Origin: Bacteroidota bacterium
GTDB taxonomy: Bacteria; Bacteroidota; Rhodothermia; Rhodothermales; UBA10348
DNA length: 5,026 nt
Direction of reading: 5' to 3'
Assembly (NCBI GenBank): GCA_004356265.1
Contig: SMXK01000129.1
Coordinates: forward strand, 1 to 5,026
In this document: positions 1-5,026 of the stretch, piece by piece
How positions within the stretch are numbered: position 1 is the stretch's first letter
Layout: each line of letters begins with the position of its first letter
Position numbers and translations under genes: made by a program
The notes under the pieces: generated by a model
Told to the model about the DNA's origin: nothing
The model's input: the letters and a program-made list of their open reading frames with translations, nothing else
Databases searched by the model: none

Positions 1-428
1 ATTCCACCCGGAAACCACATATGGAAGCGGTTCATCATCTTGCTCATCGTCACGCCTTCATACGTATCGGCGATCATCGGATTACAGGCGGCCTCTGTAC
101 AGCCATTTCCGAGACCTATCAATAATGTTGAAATCATCAGTCCGGTATAACTGCCCGAATAAATGGTCATCACAATTCCTACAGCGTGCGCAAGAAACGC
201 AAACTGCATGATCTTCTGGGGCCCAACCGTATGGTAAACAAGCCCACCAACCACCATTGAAATTGGGAATCCCAGAAACCACATAGAGTTGATCCATCCC
301 AACTGTTGGGCTGTAAAGCTTAATTCCGCCCCGAGTTGACCAAGAATTCCGGCTCGAATGCTGAAGGAAAGTGCCGTTGTAATCAGCGCAAAACAACTGC
401 CGTAAAAAAGTCGTCGCTCGGTATTCAT
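1..428 (-). CDS. MFS sugar-type permease, N-terminal part (3' end beyond window)
   Basis: This is a membrane transporter of the major facilitator superfamily; only its first 142 residues are in the window and the gene runs off the left edge. Four hydrophobic segments can be seen at about residues 8-30, 43-66, 72-91 and 94-116. The segment GLGNGCTEAACNP (about 105-117), followed by NRFHMWFPGG (133-142), resembles the FucP/glucose-galactose branch of MFS seen in Bacteroidota, so a sugar is the likely substrate, but which sugar cannot be read from this part. The start is the ATG at 426-428: no other start codon lies just upstream in frame, and the N-terminus (MNTERRLFYGSCFALITTAL) looks complete. 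No Shine-Dalgarno sequence precedes it, which is common in this phylum. The gene lies behind the terminator at 618-651, so it is probably transcribed separately from the HEAT-like gene. Family assignment is firm; substrate is inference. Confidence 0.88.
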   Translation of the reverse strand, partial: MNTERRLFYGSCFALITTALSFSIRAGILGQLGAELSFTAQQLGWINSMWFLGFPISMVVGGLVYHTVGPQKIMQFAFLAHAVGIVMTIYSGSYTGLMISTLLIGLGNGCTEAACNPMIADTYEGVTMSKMMNRFHMWFPGG

Positions 429-617
429 AGTGGATGTCGGGAGGGTGGGATGGACGTAAGTTGAATTGAACGGTCAGATCGCAAGAAACGCGAAAGGCCC
501 CGAAAAGACAAAAGAGAACAGAAGCTGGCAGTTATCATTTCGCCCGCAGCAACCCCGGACTGATCACCGCACATTTCGAATAAGCAACACCACACGTCAG
601 CTGGTTCGGCCGCATAC

Positions 618-651
618 AAAAAACCCCTGCGTTCACATCGAACACAGGGGT
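618..651 (-). terminator. Rho-independent terminator of the HEAT-like gene
   Basis: Read on the minus strand, ACCCCTGTGTTC (640-651) pairs with GAACGCAGGGGT (623-634) to give a 12-bp stem with one G-T wobble and a five-base loop (GATGT). It is followed directly by a run of T (618-622 on the complement). It begins 25 bases past the stop codon of the HEAT-like gene. The T tract is only on the minus-strand side, so it works in that direction and separates that gene from the MFS gene. Confidence 0.88.
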
Positions 652-676
652 ATTCCCGCCGCGAGGCGCAAACTAT

Positions 677-1156
677 TTACTTGTCTTTGTACGGATTGCC
701 ACCGTGGCTCTCCCAGTAGGCGTCAATCACAGAAATCATCGTGTTCTTCAGCTGGTCTGACGTTTCAGTCGCCCGAAGCATGTCAAGGAATTCAATGCCC
801 CAACGATTGTTCATTTGACCAATTGCCGTAATTGCAAGTTGGCGATTCCGGAATACAGATTCTTCTCTGTATGACCTGACGACAACGATTACGTCATCAT
901 GTGTAAAGTCCATGTATCCACCGAATTTCGCGATCTGACCTAAAGCGCTTCTTCTGACACCGTCGTTTTCAGACCTGATTCCGGACGCAACATTGGCCTC
1001 GAATGATTTCCACTGAGCAGGCGAAAGAAGCGTGTCTGCACTGTTAGTGTCCTGGGCAAATGCGGTTGTACTGATTAGTAGAACTGCAAGAACTCCGGAA
1101 AAGAGACCTGTAAAGATCCGCGTTAGAAGGGATGTCTCAGTACCGAGTATTCTCAT
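677..1156 (-). CDS. Small exported protein with HEAT-like helical repeats, function unknown
   Basis: A 159-residue protein that I do not recognise as a named family. Residues 1-34 form a signal peptide: Arg2 and Arg13, then a hydrophobic core at about 14-29, with a likely cleavage site AFA|Q after residue 34. The mature part is about 125 residues and appears wholly alpha-helical. Two related stretches, GVRRSALGQIAKFG (66-79) and RQLAITAIGQMN (105-116), look like the second helices of HEAT or Armadillo-type repeats, which usually serve as protein-binding scaffolds. The start chosen is the ATG at 1154-1156, preceded by GGAGG (1167-1171 on the complement) with a 10-base spacer. A longer reading from a TTG at 1192 has no such site and would add 12 residues before the signal peptide. 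The gene ends with TAA 25 bases before a strong terminator. It lies downstream of the gamma-glutamyltransferase gene on the same strand and may share its transcript or use its own promoter. Export is well supported; the repeat class is inference. Confidence 0.8.
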   Translation of the reverse strand: MRILGTETSLLTRIFTGLFSGVLAVLLISTTAFAQDTNSADTLLSPAQWKSFEANVASGIRSENDGVRRSALGQIAKFGGYMDFTHDDVIVVVRSYREESVFRNRQLAITAIGQMNNRWGIEFLDMLRATETSDQLKNTMISVIDAYWESHGGNPYKDK

Positions 1157-1166
1157 GTTATTCGAG

Positions 1167-1171
1167 CCTCC
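1167..1171 (-). promoter_or_regulatory. Shine-Dalgarno site that fixes the HEAT-like gene start
   Basis: GGAGG on the minus strand lies 10 bases before the ATG at 1154-1156. It is the strongest ribosome binding site in the window and favours this start over the TTG at 1192. Confidence 0.7.
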
Positions 1172-1205
1172 GATGATCGGGTTAAATATCAAAAAACGTT
1201 AAAAA

Positions 1206-1234
1206 CGTATATAGTGGGTCATTTCATCTGACAA
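1206..1234 (-). promoter_or_regulatory. Possible promoter for the HEAT-like gene
   Basis: On the minus strand TTGTCA (1229-1234) is followed after 17 bases by TATACG (1206-1211), a fair match to a sigma-70-type -35/-10 pair; an alternative -10, TATATA (1208-1213), has a 15-base spacer. It lies about 50 bases before the start codon in an AT-rich stretch. Bacteroidota often use a different consensus (TTG and TAnnTTTG), which is not matched well here, so the call is tentative. Confidence 0.3.
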
Positions 1235-1264
1235 TATATAGTAAAAGACGCGTTGTTTGCCATA

Positions 1265-1294
1265 GTCCGGTAGCAATAGTGATGAATACCGGAC
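1265..1294 (-). other. Perfect 8-bp inverted repeat (hairpin) after the gamma-glutamyltransferase gene
   Basis: GTCCGGTA (1265-1272) and TACCGGAC (1287-1294) are perfect reverse complements separated by 14 bases. On the minus strand this begins 16 bases after the gamma-glutamyltransferase stop codon. No T run follows on either side, so it is not a textbook intrinsic terminator. It could protect the 3' end of the transcript, act as a weak terminator, or be a protein-binding dyad. Confidence 0.5.
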
Positions 1295-1309
1295 CCGAAC
1301 AGGTAAATA

Positions 1310-3031
1310 TCAGTACCCGACCGCTTTTGAGTCAAAGCCTCGGGAATCGGCGGCACCGTGCATGATCCCATCCTCAACATCAAAATAGATAGCATTTACG
1401 TTGCCCCAAGCCCCTCTATAATAATATTCGTGTCCCATCATCTCGTACAGTCGAATAGAATCCAGCGAAAAACCGTCACGCTGGACCCGAGTTATGTCGG
1501 GCAGCCACTGATGGTGAAATCTTGGAGACTCGACGGCGACAGAAATATCCAGGCCGTGGTCGACGAAATTCAGAATAACTTGCAGAACCTGATTGATGAT
1601 GGTCCGACCGCCAGGCGTACCGACTAACAGAATTGGTTTTCCATCCCGGGCAAGAATTGTCGGTGTCATGCTCGACAACATTCTTTTCTCAGGAGCTATC
1701 TGATTGGGTTTCGTTCCAACAGATCCACGCGTACTCGTATATCCGGGTCGGGCATTGAAGTCACCCATTTCATTGTTCAATAAAAACCCCGCTCCAGCAA
1801 CCACAATTCCAGACCCGTATCCGGATTCAAGTGTAGTAGTAACCGAAACCGCATTCCCTTCACCGTCCATCACAGAATAGTGCGTGGTTTCGTCACTTTC
1901 GGGGTAGGCAAACGCAGCGGCAAAGCGACTCGAATCGCTCTCGGAGGCCCTGTTTAACGAAATGGTTCGCCGCAACTCACTCGCGTACTCTTTTGAAATT
2001 AAGTGATCGACGGGCATGTTCGGATTGAAGTCGGGGTCCCCCAAATGCTGTGCTCTGTTGGCGTAACCGCGCCTCATGGCCTCGGTCACGACATGCATGT
2101 ATGTGGCAGAGTTCAGACCCATCTCTTTCAGATCGAACCCCTCCAGGATGTTTAACATCTGAACGAGGGTAATTCCACCCGACGACGGCGGTGCCATGGA
2201 GTACACGTCGTATCCACGATACGTACCGTGGATAAGGGCTACTTCCTCGGCGTCGTATCGCGCCAGGTCTTCTTCCGTGATAATCCCACCATTTTCACGC
2301 ATGAAATCTGCGATCAATCTGGCAGTTTGGCCCATGTAGAAACCGTCTTTCCCGTTATCTCTGATTCGCTTTAACGTTGCCGCTAAGTCAGGCTGCCTGA
2401 AGAGTTCTCCTGCTGTATATCCGACCTGCCCATTCTTCATATACACCTGAGCCGTCGCTTCAAATACGGGATCGGCGTCAGCTCTTGTTCTACGGGAAAG
2501 AGAGAAATTCTCGACTGCCCACGAAAAAGGAAAACCATCTTCAGCCAGATCTACAGCTGGTTGGACGAGGTCTTTCCACGGCAATTTCCCGAGTCTCTGA
2601 TGCGCCAACCACAGGCCCGCGACACTTCCCGGGACTCCGACCGACAAAATTCCCTGCGAATTGGACCTGTTCTTTATGGCTCCATTTTCGTCCAGGTACA
2701 TGGTTTTTGTGGCCGCGAGTGGCGCCTTTTCGCGGTAGTTGAAGGACGTGTTTTCTCCGTCCGCACCGTGATATACCAAAAAGCCGCCACCTCCAATATT
2801 CCCGGCACTCGGATAAACAACAGCCAGGGTAAATCCGACAGCAACCGCGGCATCTATCGCATTCCCACCAGACTGAAGAATAGATGTGCCCACTATAGAA
2901 GCGAGGTAGTTACTGGAAACAACCATTCCATTACGGGCCTTTACGGCCGATCGACCTCCTTGGGCAGATGCCGGAAGCGAAAGGAGACAGAGTAAAGCCG
3001 TCAGGAGAATGGCGCGGGTAAATCGGTGCAT
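1310..3031 (-). CDS. ggt: Gamma-glutamyltransferase (glutathione hydrolase) precursor
   Basis: A complete 573-residue member of the gamma-glutamyltransferase family, of usual length (E. coli enzyme about 580). It cleaves the gamma-glutamyl bond of glutathione and related compounds, giving glutamate on hydrolysis or transferring the group to an amino acid or peptide. Residues 1-23 are a signal peptide (MHRFTR, hydrophobic core, ASA|Q), so it acts in the periplasm or outside. The family makes one chain that cuts itself: here the cut is expected at Glu381|Thr382 in ETTHYS, giving a large subunit (about 24-381) and a small subunit (382-573). By ungapped hand alignment to E. coli, Thr382 is the nucleophile (Thr391), Thr400 is Thr409, Asp424 is Asp433, Ser453-Ser454 are Ser462-Ser463 and Gly474-Gly475 are Gly483-Gly484. 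Arg100 in YREKAP matches the substrate-carboxylate Arg114. All key residues are present, so it should be active. The lid-loop segment is also present, but Arg435 stands where E. coli has Tyr444. The ATG at 3029-3031 gives a normal signal peptide; only a weak purine-rich stretch (GAGCAAGAAAG) precedes it. The gene is divergent from the NagB-LmbE gene, with 169 bases between them. Confidence 0.97.
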   Translation of the reverse strand: MHRFTRAILLTALLCLLSLPASAQGGRSAVKARNGMVVSSNYLASIVGTSILQSGGNAIDAAVAVGFTLAVVYPSAGNIGGGGFLVYHGADGENTSFNYREKAPLAATKTMYLDENGAIKNRSNSQGILSVGVPGSVAGLWLAHQRLGKLPWKDLVQPAVDLAEDGFPFSWAVENFSLSRRTRADADPVFEATAQVYMKNGQVGYTAGELFRQPDLAATLKRIRDNGKDGFYMGQTARLIADFMRENGGIITEEDLARYDAEEVALIHGTYRGYDVYSMAPPSSGGITLVQMLNILEGFDLKEMGLNSATYMHVVTEAMRRGYANRAQHLGDPDFNPNMPVDHLISKEYASELRRTISLNRASESDSSRFAAAFAYPESDETTHYSVMDGEGNAVSVTTTLESGYGSGIVVAGAGFLLNNEMGDFNARPGYTSTRGSVGTKPNQIAPEKRMLSSMTPTILARDGKPILLVGTPGGRTIINQVLQVILNFVDHGLDISVAVESPRFHHQWLPDITRVQRDGFSLDSIRLYEMMGHEYYYRGAWGNVNAIYFDVEDGIMHGAADSRGFDSKAVGY

Positions 3032-3200
3032 CTTTCTTGCTCGAAGTTCTGTCGGGATGGTCTTTGTTTGCTCTGGATAATACTCTATTCACAGCAGATT
3101 GGCCGGAATAAAAATCAGCGTGAAGTAAATTCGATCCAAGTATTCTCCCTTTCAATCGGGCGCGAGGCCGGATTGCAAAAACCACAGGACACGGTCGACA
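3032..3200. other. Divergent intergenic region between the gamma-glutamyltransferase and NagB-LmbE genes
   Basis: These 169 bases must hold the promoters for both outward-reading genes unless one is internal. I could not find a convincing -35/-10 pair on either strand, nor a clear TAnnTTTG element. TTGAAA on the minus strand (in the 3150s) and GATAAT on the plus strand (3076-3081) are isolated half-matches. GGCCGGA occurs twice in the same orientation (near 3101 and 3166), too short to call an operator. A weak AGGA lies 11 bases before the plus-strand ATG. No small gene was seen. Confidence 0.5.
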
Positions 3201-5026
3201 ATGGTAGTCATTTCTGAATCAGCATCCAGCAGTAAAAAGGCAAAAACGAAAGGAACGTCCAGGGAGCGAGTTCCTGTTTCAATTTTTGACAATTCAGCGT
3301 CCCTGTCTCGTCAGGTAGCCAGTGAAATTGCAACTCTGATATCAGAAAATCGCGCCAAAGGAAAGCGGACGGTGCTTGGTCTTCCTACGGGATCGACACC
3401 TATTGGGGTCTATCAGAGTCTGATACAGATGTATGAAAATGGGCAGGTGGATTTCTCAGATGTGATTACTTTTAATCTGGACGAATATTTTCCTATGGAG
3501 CCGGACAGTCTGCAAAGTTATCACCGGTTTATGTTAGAGAATTTTTTCAACAGCATAAATATTCCGCCTGAGAATATCCACATCCCGCCAGGCAATATTC
3601 CGGAGGCAAAGGTCGAACAGTTCTGTGCAGAGTATGAGCGCGCCATGGCAGATGCCGGGGGCATTGATCTCATTCTTCTGGGAATTGGTCGAAGTGGACA
3701 TATTGGATTTAACGAACCTGGATCGGGTTCGAATACGCGAACACGAATCATAACGCTTGATGGCATTACACGGAAGGATGCTGGAAGTGATTTTTTCGGC
3801 GAGGAGAATGTGCCTAGAGAGGCCATAACTATGGGAGTCGGGACGATTCTGGACGCTCGGCGAATTATCTTGATGGCAACGGGTGAACACAAAGCACCAA
3901 TTGTTTTACGCGCTGTGGAAGGCGACAAAAACCTGGAAATCTCCGCGACTTTTTTACAGGATCACGGAAATGCAGCTTTTTATGTCGATGACGCAGCTTC
4001 TCTCGAATTGACCCGGATAAAAACACCGTGGCTTGTCAGACAAGTCGAGTGGAGTCACGAATTGTCCCATCGCGCAGTCATCTGGTTGTCTGCAATGGTC
4101 GAAAAATCGATAATGCGATTAGACCAAGGTGATTTTCATAAGCATGGACTACATACGCTTACGTATGCCAGACCTAATATCGATGAATTATGTCGAGAGG
4201 TATTCGAGACGCTTCTTAAAAAAATTGCGTACCGGGACGACATGATGACTGGGAAAAAAATCATCTTGTTCAGTCCACATCCCGACGATGATGTGATCTC
4301 GATGGGGGGGATGCTTGACACGTTGGTTGCCAATGGAAACGAGGTGACTGTTGCGTACATGACGAATGGCTCGGTTGCCGTATTTGATGCGGATGTGAGG
4401 CGGTATATCCGATTCATGGAAATGACGGGGCCTTCATTTGGATTAGATTCTTCTACCACTGTCGAGATTGCTGATCGAGCGGCAGAAATCCGGGAGTTTC
4501 TGACTGCCAAATCACCCGGAGAAGTTGACACCGAACAAGTTCAGCAAATAAAGGCACATATTCGATACGCGGAAGCGATTTCCGGGATAGAGGTACTAGG
4601 GTTATCGAAAGACGAAGCTCGATTCCTTGACATGCCATTCTACAAAACAGGGATGGTAAAGAAGGACCCGATTTCATCCGCAGATATTTCAATTGTCTTC
4701 GATCTGCTAAAAGAGTTACAACCGGACCACATATTCGTAGCGGGCGATTTATCGGACCCGCACGGTACCCACAGAATGTGTTATGTCGCCATCGAGGATG
4801 CCGTAAAAAAATACGCTGAATACACGAAAGGGACGGATGTTAAAAATCCTTTGATCTGGTTGTACCGCGGTGCCTGGCAAGAGTGGGAAATACATCAAGC
4901 CGACATCTTCTTACCGATGTCAAAGGCCAATCTGGACAGGAAAATCGAAGCTATTTTTAAACACGAAAGCCAGAAGGACAGGGCCATGTTTCCCGGAGCG
5001 TACGATAGTCGCGAGTTTTGGGAACG
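3201..5026 (+). CDS. NagB-like isomerase/deaminase domain fused to LmbE/PIG-L deacetylase (3' end beyond window)
   Basis: 608 residues are visible and the frame is still open at the right edge. I recall the similar B. thetaiotaomicron BT_0258 as about 660 residues, so probably only the tail is missing. Residues 1-22 are a Ser/Lys-rich extension. Residues about 23-275 are a glucosamine-6-phosphate deaminase (NagB) fold: the loop LPTGSTP (61-67), LDEYF with Asp94 (E. coli Asp72), GIGRSGHIGFNEP (161-173) with His167 and Glu172 (His143, Glu148), and Lys231 (Lys208). Ser165 replaces catalytic Asp141, and the SRFF motif with phosphate-binding Arg172 reads SDFF (196-199). A helical linker (about 276-350) follows. 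Residues about 354-600 are a LmbE/PIG-L zinc deacetylase: PHPDDD (359-364) gives ligands His360 and Asp363 and base Asp362, and HGTH (521-524) supplies His521 and ligand His524. This family removes acetyl groups from N-acetylglucosamine-type substrates. No signal peptide is seen, so it is cytoplasmic. The ATG at 3201 is the only start codon between the upstream in-frame TAA (3126) and the NagB domain. A role in amino-sugar metabolism is likely; the exact reaction is unknown, and plain NagB activity is doubtful. Confidence 0.92.
   Translation, partial: MVVISESASSSKKAKTKGTSRERVPVSIFDNSASLSRQVASEIATLISENRAKGKRTVLGLPTGSTPIGVYQSLIQMYENGQVDFSDVITFNLDEYFPMEPDSLQSYHRFMLENFFNSINIPPENIHIPPGNIPEAKVEQFCAEYERAMADAGGIDLILLGIGRSGHIGFNEPGSGSNTRTRIITLDGITRKDAGSDFFGEENVPREAITMGVGTILDARRIILMATGEHKAPIVLRAVEGDKNLEISATFLQDHGNAAFYVDDAASLELTRIKTPWLVRQVEWSHELSHRAVIWLSAMVEKSIMRLDQGDFHKHGLHTLTYARPNIDELCREVFETLLKKIAYRDDMMTGKKIILFSPHPDDDVISMGGMLDTLVANGNEVTVAYMTNGSVAVFDADVRRYIRFMEMTGPSFGLDSSTTVEIADRAAEIREFLTAKSPGEVDTEQVQQIKAHIRYAEAISGIEVLGLSKDEARFLDMPFYKTGMVKKDPISSADISIVFDLLKELQPDHIFVAGDLSDPHGTHRMCYVAIEDAVKKYAEYTKGTDVKNPLIWLYRGAWQEWEIHQADIFLPMSKANLDRKIEAIFKHESQKDRAMFPGAYDSREFWE

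Noticed and set aside
425..619. Possible 64-residue minus-strand gene or leader RNA before the MFS gene
   Set aside because: No ribosome binding site, Cys/Ser-rich composition, and it starts inside the terminator T tract. No riboswitch pattern or convincing promoter was seen either.
466..831. Plus-strand open frame of 121 codons across the terminator
   Set aside because: It runs through an intrinsic terminator and into the 3' part of the HEAT-like gene on the opposite strand; its composition is not protein-like.
1157..1192. Longer HEAT-like protein starting at TTG 1192
   Set aside because: It lacks a ribosome binding site and would put 12 extra residues before the signal peptide; the ATG at 1154-1156 has GGAGG at a suitable distance.
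2485..2995. Plus-strand open frames inside the gamma-glutamyltransferase gene
   Set aside because: They are shadows of the complete and well-conserved minus-strand gene.
3521..3928. Long minus-strand open frames opposite the NagB domain
   Set aside because: They lie wholly antisense to a domain with clear NagB motifs; the translations are rich in Pro, Ser and Arg and match nothing I know.
4242..4247. Internal ATG-ATG that could start a separate LmbE protein
   Set aside because: Only a weak GGGA lies four bases before it, and the frame is continuous with the NagB domain as in known fusions, so a separate start is not supported.
4136..4692. Minus-strand open frames opposite the LmbE domain
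   Set aside because: They are antisense to the PHPDDD and HGTH coding region, with no ribosome binding site or recognisable protein.

Overview
The window looks like a piece of chromosome from a Bacteroidota/Balneolota-type bacterium (FCB group) of moderate GC content. This rests on protein-level recognition: the sugar-type MFS protein and, above all, the NagB-LmbE fusion resemble proteins I know from that group (for example BT_0258 of Bacteroides thetaiotaomicron). There are no rRNA, tRNA, CRISPR or mobile-element signals, and nothing in the window pins down a genus.

Layout. Three genes read leftwards on the minus strand and one reads rightwards on the plus strand. From the left: (i) the N-terminal 142 residues of a sugar-type MFS permease, cut by the window edge (1-428, minus); (ii) a gap of 248 bases holding a clear intrinsic terminator for the next gene (618-651, minus); (iii) a small exported protein with HEAT-like helical repeats (677-1156, minus), with a good GGAGG ribosome binding site that decides its start; (iv) a 153-base gap with AT-rich repeats, a possible promoter and a hairpin; (v) a complete secreted gamma-glutamyltransferase (1310-3031, minus); (vi) a 169-base divergent intergenic region; (vii) a large plus-strand gene (3201 to beyond the right edge) encoding a NagB-like domain fused to a LmbE/PIG-L deacetylase domain.

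How they may work together. The MFS permease and the NagB-LmbE protein both point to sugar or amino-sugar use. The gamma-glutamyltransferase and the HEAT-like protein have signal peptides, so they act outside the cytoplasm. The gamma-glutamyltransferase would break down glutathione and other gamma-glutamyl compounds. A shared nutrient-salvage theme is possible but is inference from proximity; the genes are not tightly packed, and only the gamma-glutamyltransferase and HEAT genes could share a transcript.

The most interesting item is the fusion. By hand alignment to E. coli NagB it keeps Asp72, His143, Glu148 and Lys208, but Asp141 is replaced by Ser and Arg172 is lost. Its LmbE half keeps a complete metal and catalytic motif set. 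The architecture is known in Bacteroidota; its reaction, as far as I know, is not established.
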